Source: Gordonia amicalis NBRC 100051 = JCM 11271
Lineage (GTDB): Bacteria; Actinomycetota; Actinomycetes; Mycobacteriales; Mycobacteriaceae
Assembly (NCBI RefSeq): GCF_000332995.1
Contig: NZ_BANS01000036.1
Location: 1-50,773 of the forward strand
Direction of reading: 5' to 3'
DNA: 50,773 nt
Shown here in pieces: positions 1-8,495 of this stretch (the stretch's first letter is position 1; every line of letters begins with the position of its first letter). A program made the translations under genes and the position numbers. The notes under the pieces are model-generated. The model worked only from the letters and a program-made list of their open reading frames with translations, made no database searches and had not been told where the DNA came from.

Positions 1-57
1 CCCCCGAGCCTCCGAGAAGAGCCCCCTCCACCCGATCCCTCAAGAAAGAGAGCGACA

Positions 58-1863
58 ATGGGTTTCAACACCGCCGACATGCCGCCGGTCGATCCGGCGA
101 AGTTCGGATCTTTACCCTTCATGGAACGCATGCGCCTGCTCGCAACCCACTGGTGCGAGTACGGCTTCGGCAGCCCCAAGAAGCTGCACATGCTCTACGT
201 CTACAAACTGATCTTCTTCACGGTTGTCGGCCTGCTGCTGGTCGGCCTGACCACCCCGGCGCTCGGCGGCTTCGGCGAGATCGGCTCGTGGTGGACCGAG
301 CCGATCGTCTACGTGAAGCTGATGGCGTGGACCACGCTGTTCGAGGTCCTGGGCCTCGCCTCGTCGTCGGGACCGCTGGCGTTCAAGTTCTCGCCGTTCA
401 TCGGCGGTTGCCTGTACTGGTTGCGCCCCAAGACGATTCGTGTTCCACCATGGCCGGGCAAGGTGCCCTTCACCGCCGGTGACACCCGTCAGCTGTGGGA
501 CGTGGCGGTCTACGGCCTCATCCTGCTCAATCTGGCGTTCCTGGTCTGCTTCCCGGGACAGGTCACCGACCGCGTTCCCGGCAGTGAGGCCGGCCTGCCC
601 CCGCAGTGGGCGATGTTCAGCTACATCGGGCTGATCGTGCTCATGGGCCTGCGCGACAAGACGGTCTTCCTGGCCGCCCGCTCGGAGCAGTACCTCGCCG
701 CACTCCTGATCTTCGCCTCGGCCGGTTCCGTGGTCGAGATGATCATCGCGGCCAAGATCTTCATCTTCGCGAGCTGGTTCGGTGCCGGCATCTCCAAGCT
801 CGGCCGCCACTTCACCCTGGTCGTCGCGCCGATGGTGTCGAACACCCCGTGGATCACCTCACGGCGTCTGAAGCGATCGCTGTACCGCAACTTCCCGGAG
901 GACATCCGTGCCTCCAAGGTCACCAGCTCGATCGCCCACATCCTGGGCACCATCGTCGAGCTCGCGTTGCCGCTGATCCTGCTGTTCTCGACCAACACCA
1001 CGCTCACGCTGCTCGCCCTGATCGGCATGACCGGGTTCCACATCTTCATCATCTCCACCTTCCCGCTGGCGGTGCCGCTGGAGTGGAACGTCTTCTTCAT
1101 CTTCTCGGCGTGGTTCCTCTTCTGGGGTCACCCGGCCGGTGAGGGCTGGGCGGTCACCGACATGAGCACCGGCTGGTTGCTCGCCGCCATCGTGATGGCC
1201 GCGTTCTTCCCGATCCTGGGCAACCTGCGTCCGGACCTCGTCTCCTTCCTCCCGTCGATGCGGCAGTACGCCGGCAACTGGGCGTCGGCGACCTGGGCGT
1301 TCCGTGGACGAGAGGTGGAGGACAAGCTCAACCAGCATCTCGTCAAGTCCAACCTGAACCAGATCGACCAGCTCACTGCGGCATTCGGCAATGAGGTTGC
1401 GGAGATCTTCATGCAGAAAGCGGTGGCCTGGCGCACCATGCACAGCCAGGGGCGAGCGCTGATCTCGCTGATGATGCGCCACACCGACGAACTCGACAAC
1501 TACGTGATCCGTGAGGCCGAGTTCGTGTGCACCACCCTGATCGGCTGGCAGTTCGGCGACGCACACCTGCACAACGAGCAGACCATCGCCGCGGTGCAGC
1601 GACGCTGCAACTTCGCACCTGGCGAGGTGATCGTGACCTGGACCGAGTCCCAGCCGATCCACCGCAACTACATCGAGTACAAGGTGATCGACGCGGCGAT
1701 CGGCGTGGTGGAACGCGGCACCTATGTGGTCGCCGACGCCACCGAGGAACTGCCGTGGCTGCCCAACGGGCCGATCAAGCACACCGTCACCTGGACGCGC
1801 CCCGGATATGTTGCGCCATCGGACGGTTCGCAGTACGTGCAGCAGTCTAGGGTGAATGCATGA
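58..1863 (+). CDS. DUF3556-type integral membrane protein
   Basis: A 601-residue protein with about eight hydrophobic segments within the first 400 residues, followed by a soluble C-terminal part of roughly 190 residues. I recognise the family as DUF3556, a membrane protein of mycolic-acid actinobacteria with no established function. The ATG lies 6-12 bases after the purine-rich AAGAAAGAGAG, a reasonable ribosome site. Its stop overlaps the start of the next gene (ATGA at 1860-1863), so it is probably translated together with the FAD oxidoreductase and the PucR regulator. The 57 bases before it hold only the ribosome site; any promoter lies outside the window. Family call is from memory of the sequence type; the role is unknown. 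Confidence 0.85.
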   Translation: MGFNTADMPPVDPAKFGSLPFMERMRLLATHWCEYGFGSPKKLHMLYVYKLIFFTVVGLLLVGLTTPALGGFGEIGSWWTEPIVYVKLMAWTTLFEVLGLASSSGPLAFKFSPFIGGCLYWLRPKTIRVPPWPGKVPFTAGDTRQLWDVAVYGLILLNLAFLVCFPGQVTDRVPGSEAGLPPQWAMFSYIGLIVLMGLRDKTVFLAARSEQYLAALLIFASAGSVVEMIIAAKIFIFASWFGAGISKLGRHFTLVVAPMVSNTPWITSRRLKRSLYRNFPEDIRASKVTSSIAHILGTIVELALPLILLFSTNTTLTLLALIGMTGFHIFIISTFPLAVPLEWNVFFIFSAWFLFWGHPAGEGWAVTDMSTGWLLAAIVMAAFFPILGNLRPDLVSFLPSMRQYAGNWASATWAFRGREVEDKLNQHLVKSNLNQIDQLTAAFGNEVAEIFMQKAVAWRTMHSQGRALISLMMRHTDELDNYVIREAEFVCTTLIGWQFGDAHLHNEQTIAAVQRRCNFAPGEVIVTWTESQPIHRNYIEYKVIDAAIGVVERGTYVVADATEELPWLPNGPIKHTVTWTRPGYVAPSDGSQYVQQSRVNA

Positions 1864-3329
1864 GTCGTGGAGTAGTGGTCGGCAGCGGGCCCAACGGACT
1901 CGCTGCCGCCATCACCCTCGCCGCCGCCGGTCTCGAGGTCACCGTCCTCGAGGCCGCGGCGGTGCCCGGCGGTGGAACCAGGTCGGCCGAGGTCACCGTC
2001 CCCGGCCTGGTGCACGACGAATGTTCGGGCTTCCACCCACTCGCGCTGGACAACGCGTTCAGCAGGCGTTTCGACCTCGCTGCACACGGATTGCGCTGGG
2101 CCGCTCCACCTGTGCAGTACGCCCACCCGCTCGACGGTGGTGACGGTGCAGCGGCCTATCGCTCGGTGGACGAGACCGCCGACCAGTTCGGTGATTCCGC
2201 CCGTCGGTACCGGCAGCTCTTCGGCTCGATCACCGGCAAGTTCGATCGCATCGCCGGGGAGTTCCTCCAGCCCATGCTCCACGTACCGCGGGACCCGTTC
2301 CCGCTGGCGCAGTTCGGGATTCCGGCGGCTCTGCCGGCCACCTGGGTTGCCCGGTGGTTGCGCGACGAGCGGGCGGCGGCACTGTGGACGGGAGTGGCGG
2401 CGCACGCCTTCCATCCACTCACCACACCGCTGTCGTCGGCGATCGGCGTCGCCCTGGGCACCGCCGCACATCGCTACGGATGGCCCGTCGCGGTCGGGGG
2501 GTCGGCGACGATCAGCCGTGCGATGATCGCACTCCTGGAGTCGCTGGGCGGAACGGTGGTCACCGACACAACCGTCACCTCACTCGACCAGCTCGACTCC
2601 CCCGACGTCGTCCTCCTCGACACCTCGCCACAGGCGGCGGCCGGCATCCTCTCCGGCAAGCAGCCAGAGCGCGTGGCGCGTGCCTACCGCCGATACCGGC
2701 ATGGGCCGGCGGCATTCCAGGTGGCATTCGCCGTCGAGGACGGCATCCCGTGGAGCTACGAACCGGCACGTCGGGCCGGGACCATCCATGTCGCCGGGAG
2801 TTCCTCCGAAGTCGTGGCCGCCGAACGCGACACCTGGTCGGGGCGGATGCCGTCGAAACCCTTCCTCTTGGTCGGGCAGCAGTATCTGGCCGATCCGGAC
2901 CGCGCAGCGGGCAACCTCGTCCCGGTGGATGCCTACGCCCATGTGCCTGCCGGGTTCACCGGTGACGCAAGGCAACTCGTCGTCGATCAGATCGAACGAT
3001 TCGCCCCCGGCTTCACCCGGCGCATTCGCGCATCGCATGTCCGCGCAACAGCCACGATCGCCACCGACAACCCCAATTACGTGGGTGGCGACATCACCAC
3101 CGGCGCCAACTCCGCGCGCCAGTTGATATTTCGTCCGCGAGTGGCGTTCGACCCCTACTCGACCGGCGTCGACGGCGTCTACCTGTGTTCGGCGGCGACG
3201 CCACCGGGGGCCGGTGCACACGGCCTGTGCGGGTTCCATGCCGCGAACTCGGCCCTGAAGAAGCTCGAACGCGGTGGCGGCCCGCAGGCCTCGAGGCAAC
3301 AGGATTCGACCCAACAGGGTTCGTCCTGA
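1860..3329 (+). CDS. Phytoene-desaturase-like FAD/NAD(P) oxidoreductase
   Basis: A 489-residue flavoprotein of the phytoene dehydrogenase-related group (COG1233-like). The N-terminal dinucleotide-binding motif VVGSGPNGLAAAI (about residues 5-17) is followed by an acidic residue ending the second beta strand (VTVLEA), as in FAD Rossmann folds, and the C-terminal part has the GAHGLCGFHAA stretch typical of the amine-oxidase/CrtI fold. Substrate unknown: no carotenoid genes (crtE, crtB) lie nearby, so true phytoene desaturation is not supported. The start codon overlaps the upstream stop, and its own stop TGA (3327-3329) overlaps the ATG of the PucR gene, so three genes form one coupled unit. 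Confidence 0.87.
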   Translation: MSRGVVVGSGPNGLAAAITLAAAGLEVTVLEAAAVPGGGTRSAEVTVPGLVHDECSGFHPLALDNAFSRRFDLAAHGLRWAAPPVQYAHPLDGGDGAAAYRSVDETADQFGDSARRYRQLFGSITGKFDRIAGEFLQPMLHVPRDPFPLAQFGIPAALPATWVARWLRDERAAALWTGVAAHAFHPLTTPLSSAIGVALGTAAHRYGWPVAVGGSATISRAMIALLESLGGTVVTDTTVTSLDQLDSPDVVLLDTSPQAAAGILSGKQPERVARAYRRYRHGPAAFQVAFAVEDGIPWSYEPARRAGTIHVAGSSSEVVAAERDTWSGRMPSKPFLLVGQQYLADPDRAAGNLVPVDAYAHVPAGFTGDARQLVVDQIERFAPGFTRRIRASHVRATATIATDNPNYVGGDITTGANSARQLIFRPRVAFDPYSTGVDGVYLCSAATPPGAGAHGLCGFHAANSALKKLERGGGPQASRQQDSTQQGSS

Positions 3330-4606
3330 TGAGCAACGGCGCTCTCGGACGCCGGCTGGTCTCCCCCGATTCACCCGACGCGGCGGAGATCATCCGGCTG
3401 TCCACCATCGTCGGCGAGCGGCTCGCCGCGCGCAGCGATGAACTGAGCGAGTCGATGACCACGGCGATCGAGAACGGCCTCGAGGAGCTCAACGACCCCG
3501 ACCTTCTCGAGTTGTTGCGAGCGAGCGTCGCCGCCAACATCGCGACGATCCTGCACATGATCCGCAACAACATCCCGCTCGATCAGGCGCCACCGGTCAC
3601 CGCAGCGACCGAGTATGCCGATCGGTTGGGACAGCGGGGCATCCCCGCCTCGTCGCTGCGGCGGGCATACCACTTCGGTTCCGATGACCTGCTGGCCAAT
3701 GTGTTCGAGGAGGTGAGAGAGCTCGACACCTCTCCCGAACTGCGGCTGCGGGTGCTGCACCACTTCTCCGGCTGGCTGCACAAGTACGTCGACTGGATCA
3801 CCCGTGTGGTTCTCGACGTACACGAGGAGGGCCGCCGGTACTCGGTCGAACAGAACGCGACCGTGGTGTCGACGATGGTGCGGCGGGCGCTGCAGGGCGA
3901 CCTCACGAGCACGGACGAGTTCACCGTCAGGACCGGCTATCCGCTGACGCGCACCCATCTCGCGGCCACCCTGTGGATCGACCGCGCCAACCCGGGCACC
4001 GACAACACCGCACTGCTGGAGTCCCTGGCGCACGACGTCGCAACCACTCTCGGCTCCAGAGCACCCCTTTTCACCTCGGTGGACCGCAGCACCGCGTGGG
4101 TCTGGTACCCCGTGGCCGACGCCGATCCCGAGGTGGTCCGACCAGTGCTGTCCGTGGTGCCGGGCGCACGGATGGCCTTCGGCTCCCCGGCACCCGGACT
4201 CGAGGGATTCCGGGAGAGTCACCAGCAGGCCGAGAGTGTCAAGCATGTGGCGGCGGTGTCGACGAATCAGGCGATGACAGTGGTGGGGCACGGCTCGGGC
4301 GGCATGTCGATCATCGCGATGCTCGCTCGCGATCTACCCGGCACACGACGCTGGGTGCGCGATGTCCTCGGACCGCTCGCCGCCGACACCGAGGCCGCCG
4401 AGCGACTGCGCGACACCGCCCGGGTGTTCCTCGACTGCGGCAACAGCTACGTCGCGACGGCCGAGGCCCTCAACATGCACCGCAACACCGTGAAGTACCG
4501 GCTCGGACGAGTCGTCGAGGAGTTGGGTCACCCGATCGGCGAGCGTCGCCTCGACACCGAACTGGCCCTGCACACCGCACACGTCCTCGGTGCGGCGGTG
4601 CTGTGA
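3329..4606 (+). CDS. PucR/CdaR-type helix-turn-helix regulator
   Basis: A 425-residue protein starting at the ATG that overlaps the previous stop codon; a longer in-frame extension upstream lies inside the flavoprotein gene and is not used. The C-terminal residues about 371-395 (VATAEALNMHRNTVKYRLGR) are the PucR C-terminal helix-turn-helix, and the middle part fits the GGDEF-like CdaR sensor domain of the family. The N-terminal helical part probably senses a ligand. Being third in a coupled operon with the DUF3556 membrane protein and the flavoprotein, it most likely controls that operon, but the effector is unknown. Confidence 0.88.
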   Translation: MSNGALGRRLVSPDSPDAAEIIRLSTIVGERLAARSDELSESMTTAIENGLEELNDPDLLELLRASVAANIATILHMIRNNIPLDQAPPVTAATEYADRLGQRGIPASSLRRAYHFGSDDLLANVFEEVRELDTSPELRLRVLHHFSGWLHKYVDWITRVVLDVHEEGRRYSVEQNATVVSTMVRRALQGDLTSTDEFTVRTGYPLTRTHLAATLWIDRANPGTDNTALLESLAHDVATTLGSRAPLFTSVDRSTAWVWYPVADADPEVVRPVLSVVPGARMAFGSPAPGLEGFRESHQQAESVKHVAAVSTNQAMTVVGHGSGGMSIIAMLARDLPGTRRWVRDVLGPLAADTEAAERLRDTARVFLDCGNSYVATAEALNMHRNTVKYRLGRVVEELGHPIGERRLDTELALHTAHVLGAAVL

Positions 4607-4747
4607 GCGCGCGATCGGTCCCATGACTGCCTGACCACCCCGTGCGATCGGCAAGCCGCTGTGGTCGGATGGACGGGTGGCGACGACTCACGACAGAGCA
4701 CCGATGATGATCACGGTCGGGTCCGCACGTCCGGCGGCGGTCCGGCC

Positions 4748-6235
4748 ATGACCCTGATCGGCACCGATCCCACCACCGAATTCCTCACCCGGGCAGGCAT
4801 TCTGGATCCCGATCTGCCGACCACCCGAATCGTCACGCACGGCGCGGTGGTGTTCCTCAACGGTGATCGTGCATGGAAGATGAAGCGGCCGGTGCGTTAT
4901 CGCTACCTCGATTTCTCCACCCCGGAATTCCGGCACGACGCACTCGACGCCGAACTGCGCCTCAACCGGCGCATCGCCCCCGGCGTCTACCTCGGACTGC
5001 ACAAGGTGGACGACGCAGACGGCAACAGCGATTGGGTGCTGGAGATGCGTCGCTTCGACGACGACGCACTGCTGTCCACCCGGGCCGAGCGCGGCGATCT
5101 CGACGACGCCCTACTGCGACGACTGGCGGAGCTCACCGTAGAACTGCACGCGGCGTCGGAGATCTGCCCCGACCCGCACGGTGCCGCGCGCATCCAGGAG
5201 GTCGTCGACGGGAACCTGGGGAGCATGTCGGCGTTTCCGGAGATCCTCGATCCCTCGCGAGCGAGGCTGCTGACCGATCGCCTGACCGCGATGATCAGCG
5301 CTCACTCCGATCTGCTCGACACCAGGGCCCGCGCCGGTCGGGTCCGGCACGGTCACGGTGACCTGCATCTGGGCAACATCGCGGTGATCGACGGCGAACC
5401 GTTGCCTTTCGACTGTCTCGAGTTCGACGCCGACATGGCCACCACCGACGTGCTCTACGACGTCGCGTTCCTCGTCATGGACCTGTGGGCACGAGATTTG
5501 CGGCATGAGGCCAACGTGGTGGTCAACAACTACCTCGACCTCTCTCCTGCGGACGAGGACGGCTATTCGCTGATGCCGATCTTCCTCTCGGTGCGTGCGA
5601 CGGTGCGCGCTCATGTCGCCGCCGCCGAAGGGGCCGTCAGCAAGGCCCACGACTACCTCGACCTCGCCCTGGCAGTCGTCGATCCGGCACCGGCACGGCT
5701 GGTCGCGATCGGCGGCGGATCAGGCACCGGGAAGTCGACCGTGACCCGCGCCATCGGAGCGGAGTTCGTCCCGGCACCGGGCACTCGCATTCTGCGCAGC
5801 GATGTGCTGCGCAAGCGCCTCGCCGGGGTGCCGGAGCACACCCGGCTCCCGGCAACCGGCTACACCGTGGAGATGGGTTCCCGGGTGTATGGAGAGCTGT
5901 GCCGGCTGGCCGCTCAGACGCTGGGTGGCGGGATGAGTGTGATCGCCGACGCGGTGTTCGGCCGTGCCGCACAGCGCGACGCGATCGCCGGCGTCGCCGA
6001 GACACTTGCTGTCCCGTTCACCGGCATCTGGCTCGAACTCGACGAGGCCGAACGCATCGCGCGCATCGAGGCGCGCGGCGCCGACGCGTCGGATGCCGAT
6101 GCGTCGGTGGCACGACGACAGACCCGGTCGCTGGAGACCCCAGGGGCCGAATGGGTGCACGTCGACGCCGGCGCCGGGGTTCTCGATCGAGTGCGGCACG
6201 CACTCGGCCTGCCCGGGTCCGCCGGCACCCGATAG
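4748..6235 (+). CDS. Phosphotransferase-fold / P-loop ATPase fusion protein
   Basis: A 495-residue two-domain protein. Residues about 1-310 resemble aminoglycoside phosphotransferase-fold kinases, with the Brenner-type catalytic loop HGDLHLGN near residue 201 and a following FDCLEFD metal-binding segment. Residues about 315-495 are a P-loop kinase domain with Walker A GGGSGTGKST near 321-330. This arrangement matches proteins annotated as bifunctional aminoglycoside phosphotransferase/ATP-binding protein; resistance activity is not shown and the physiological substrate is unknown. I chose the ATG at 4748 because homology-like sequence begins there; an in-frame ATG at 4661 would add 29 low-quality residues. 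It converges on lysS with a 7-base gap. Confidence 0.82.
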   Translation: MTLIGTDPTTEFLTRAGILDPDLPTTRIVTHGAVVFLNGDRAWKMKRPVRYRYLDFSTPEFRHDALDAELRLNRRIAPGVYLGLHKVDDADGNSDWVLEMRRFDDDALLSTRAERGDLDDALLRRLAELTVELHAASEICPDPHGAARIQEVVDGNLGSMSAFPEILDPSRARLLTDRLTAMISAHSDLLDTRARAGRVRHGHGDLHLGNIAVIDGEPLPFDCLEFDADMATTDVLYDVAFLVMDLWARDLRHEANVVVNNYLDLSPADEDGYSLMPIFLSVRATVRAHVAAAEGAVSKAHDYLDLALAVVDPAPARLVAIGGGSGTGKSTVTRAIGAEFVPAPGTRILRSDVLRKRLAGVPEHTRLPATGYTVEMGSRVYGELCRLAAQTLGGGMSVIADAVFGRAAQRDAIAGVAETLAVPFTGIWLELDEAERIARIEARGADASDADASVARRQTRSLETPGAEWVHVDAGAGVLDRVRHALGLPGSAGTR

Positions 6236-6240
6236 CGTCC

Positions 6241-6267
6241 GGTCAGCCGCGAGGGAGCGGCTTGACC
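6241..6267. terminator. Hairpin between the converging P-loop gene and lysS
   Basis: GGTCAGCCGC (6241-6250) can pair with GCGGC-T-TGACC (6257-6267) with one bulged T and a six-base loop. It overlaps the lysS stop codon. No T-run follows on either side, so a terminator role is inferred from position between converging genes. Confidence 0.4.
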
Positions 6268-7832
6268 AATGGGAACAGGACGGTCTCGCGGATTCCGAGA
6301 CCGGTCAGGGCCATCAGCAGACGGTCGACGCCCATGCCGGTTCCGGTGGTCGGGGGCATGCCGTACTCCATCGCGGTGAGGAATTCCTCGTCCAGGACCA
6401 TGGCCTCGTCATCACCGGCGGCGGCGAGTCGTGCCTGGTCGATGAAGCGCTCACGCTGGATCACCGGGTCGACGAGCTCCGAGTAGCCGGTGGCCAGCTC
6501 GAACCCGCGGACGTAGAGGTCCCACTTCTCGACCACGCCGGTCACCGACCGGTGCGCGCGGACGAGCGGCGAGGTCTCGACCGGGAAGTCGCGGACGAAC
6601 ACCGGCCGGGTCTGCTTCTCGCCGACCATGTGCTCCCACAGTTCCTCGACGAGCTTGCCGTGGCCGTAGCCCTTGCCCTTGGGGACCTCCAGGCCGACAC
6701 GATCAGCGATCGCCAGCAGCTGGTCGACGGTGGTCTCCCCGGGCGCACCCGCGGGCACGATCTCCTCGCCGAGCGCCTCCGACAGCGACGGGTACATCTC
6801 GAGGGAGGTCCACTCGCCGGACAGGTCGTACGTCGAACCGTCGGGCATGATCGGGGTCTGGGTACCCAGGGCGGCCTGCGCAACCTCCTGCACCAGCTCA
6901 CGGGTCATGACCGCGGAGTCGTCGTAGGTGCCGTAGGCCTGATAGGTCTCGAGCATCGCGAACTCGGGCGAGTGGGTGGAGTCGGCGCCTTCGTTGCGAA
7001 AGTTGCGGTTGATCTCGAAGACGCGCTCGATGCCGCCGACGACGCAGCGCTTGAGGAACAGCTCCGGCGCGATGCGCAGGAAGAGGTCCATGTCGAAGGC
7101 GTTGGAGTGCGTCACGAACGGACGCGCCGCGGCACCGCCGTGCAGGGTCTGCAGCATCGGGGTCTCGACCTCGAGGAACCCTCGACGCCCCAGCGCCGCA
7201 CGGAGTTCGGCGATCACCTGGATGCGGGTCCGGGCGTTGTCACGGGCCTCCGGACGCATGATGAGGTCGACGTAGCGCTGCCGCACCCGGGTTTCCTCGT
7301 TCATCTCCTTGTGGGCAACCGGCAACGGCCGCAACGACTTCGACGCCATCTGCCAACCATCGGCCATCACCGACAGCTCGCCGGTGCGAGAGCTGATGAC
7401 CTCGCCGGAGATGAAGACGATGTCGCCGAGGTCGACGTCGGACTTCCAGCGGGCCAGCGATTCCTCGCCGACGCCGTTGAAGCTGACCATCGCCTGCAGT
7501 TGGGTGCCGTCACCCTCCTGGAGGGTCGCGAAGCACAGCTTGCCCTTGTTCCGCAGGAAGATGACGCGCCCGGAGACACCGACGTGCCGGCCGGTCTCGG
7601 TGCCGGCCTCGAGGTCGGGGTAGGCGGCGCGGATCTCGCCGAGGGAGTGGGTGCGCGGAATCGAGACCGGGTATGCCTCGCGGCCCTCGGACAGGATGCG
7701 CTCGCGCTTCTCGCGGCGGATTCGCAACTGCTCGGGAGTCTGGTCGTCGGCGTCCGGGGTCTTCGCGGCCGCGGCGGAAGCGGCGGTGGTCGGGCTGTCA
7801 CTCACCCCACGCACCCTATCGGTGCCGGTCAC
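6243..7832 (-). CDS. lysS: Lysyl-tRNA synthetase, class II
   Basis: Charges tRNA-Lys with lysine. The 529-residue product has an N-terminal Ala/Asp-rich extension, the OB-fold anticodon-binding domain ([20 protein letters not shown]), then the class II core with motif 2 [14 protein letters not shown] and motif 3 [15 protein letters not shown] near the C-terminus. It is slightly longer than the usual 490-510 residues; a GTG ten codons in (7805) would give a closer fit, so the exact start is uncertain. In many Mycobacteriales lysS is followed by lsr2 and clpC; here it instead meets a converging unrelated gene, so that synteny is broken. Confidence 0.96.
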   Translation of the reverse strand: MTGTDRVRGVSDSPTTAASAAAAKTPDADDQTPEQLRIRREKRERILSEGREAYPVSIPRTHSLGEIRAAYPDLEAGTETGRHVGVSGRVIFLRNKGKLCFATLQEGDGTQLQAMVSFNGVGEESLARWKSDVDLGDIVFISGEVISSRTGELSVMADGWQMASKSLRPLPVAHKEMNEETRVRQRYVDLIMRPEARDNARTRIQVIAELRAALGRRGFLEVETPMLQTLHGGAAARPFVTHSNAFDMDLFLRIAPELFLKRCVVGGIERVFEINRNFRNEGADSTHSPEFAMLETYQAYGTYDDSAVMTRELVQEVAQAALGTQTPIMPDGSTYDLSGEWTSLEMYPSLSEALGEEIVPAGAPGETTVDQLLAIADRVGLEVPKGKGYGHGKLVEELWEHMVGEKQTRPVFVRDFPVETSPLVRAHRSVTGVVEKWDLYVRGFELATGYSELVDPVIQRERFIDQARLAAAGDDEAMVLDEEFLTAMEYGMPPTTGTGMGVDRLLMALTGLGIRETVLFPLVKPLPRG

Positions 7833-7886
7833 CGACTCCCAACTCGCCGCAGTCGCTGTGACAGCGGTGACAGACCGCCAGTGGTT

Positions 7887-8342
7887 TCAGCTCTCGTGCG
7901 CGGAGATGACGGCGAGTTCGTCTGCGCGGAGGCGACCGTTGACCTTGGCCTGGCGCATCCGGCGGTGCCCGCCGACGACGAACACCGCGCCGTGTATGCC
8001 CCTCGCCTGCAGGTGCCAGGCCAGCCACTCGGCCTCGTGGCCGTCCTCGCTGACGAGGATCCAGCGGGAATCCGTGCGCGCCGCGGTCAGCGACTCGGGG
8101 GTGCCGGGGGTGAGCCGGTCGAGGACCTCGACGGCGTCGATGGCGAGTGCGCCGAACAGTGCGCCGTCGACCTGGCGTCGGCGATGCGAGCGGACGTCCA
8201 CGGGTGTCGCGCCCTCGGCGACGGCCTCCGCATAGTCGCCGACCTGCAGCGACAGGGGTGCGGCCGGTGCCGGAGCGACGATGGGCGCGGTCGCGGCGAA
8301 GGTGGTGCGGGACAGAACAGGGGTAGCAACCGAAGCGGTCAT
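7887..8342 (-). CDS. Rhodanese-like domain protein lacking the catalytic Cys
   Basis: A 151-residue single rhodanese-like domain after a 30-residue Ala/Pro-rich N-terminus. The CH2A-type start of the fold (PVDVRSH, Asp49-Arg51) is recognisable, but the active-site loop that reads CRSGHRS in the other rhodanese of this window (34879-35292) here reads VSEDGHEA, putting Ser98 where the persulfide Cys should be and Glu for the following Arg. A classical sulfurtransferase reaction is therefore unlikely; a binding or regulatory role is possible. The ATG follows GAGGA with a nine-base spacing. A short Cys-rich leader peptide is encoded 68 bases upstream, which suggests control by cysteine supply. 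Confidence 0.8.
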   Translation of the reverse strand: MTASVATPVLSRTTFAATAPIVAPAPAAPLSLQVGDYAEAVAEGATPVDVRSHRRRQVDGALFGALAIDAVEVLDRLTPGTPESLTAARTDSRWILVSEDGHEAEWLAWHLQARGIHGAVFVVGGHRRMRQAKVNGRLRADELAVISAHES

Positions 8343-8388
8343 GAGAGGGAGTCCTCGGGTGATCGAAAACGAGCGGGGAGCGCGAAGG

Positions 8389-8417
8389 AGGGCAGCCGCA
8401 GATGCGGTACTAGCCCT
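8389..8417 (-). promoter_or_regulatory. Two-part hairpin overlapping the leader-peptide stop codon
   Basis: On the transcript, AGGGC (8417-8413) pairs with GCCCT (8393-8389), and inside it CCGC (8407-8404) pairs with GCGG (8399-8396) around a four-base loop. The outer stem contains the last codons of the leader and spans its stop. A ribosome stalled at the Cys codons or terminating at the stop would interfere with this fold. The attenuator reading is an inference. Confidence 0.45.
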
Positions 8418-8445
8418 GACAACACTCCTGACAGCTCTTGATCAC
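8410..8445 (-). CDS. Cys-rich leader peptide (11 residues), leaderless
   Basis: A GTG-started reading frame encodes MIKSCQECCQG and stops with TAG. Three of eleven residues are Cys, and all three use TGT, the rarer Cys codon expected in such a GC-rich genome. A -10-like CATACT (8458-8453) ends seven bases before the GTG, so the transcript may begin at the start codon itself. Short leaderless reading frames with consecutive Cys codons are known in mycobacteria as cysteine-responsive attenuators of sulfur-metabolism operons. Here the downstream gene is a rhodanese-like protein, which fits. No expression evidence is available from sequence alone. Confidence 0.65.
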   Translation of the reverse strand: MIKSCQECCQG

Positions 8446-8452
8446 GGCGACG

Positions 8453-8458
8453 AGTATG
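8453..8458 (-). promoter_or_regulatory. Putative -10 element of the Cys-leader transcript
   Basis: CATACT matches TATAAT at four of six positions and is followed after seven bases by the GTG of the leader peptide. No convincing -35 is visible, which is common for actinobacterial promoters. Confidence 0.45.
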
Positions 8459-8495
8459 CCACAGCTGCGCGCCTGGGACCAGACTCGAGTGACGA

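Noticed and set aside
5964..8441. 825-codon open frame on the plus strand opposite lysS and the rhodanese gene
   Set aside because: It is a GC-driven shadow: lysS on the other strand has all class II motifs, and this frame shows no domain and odd Arg/His/Gly-rich composition.
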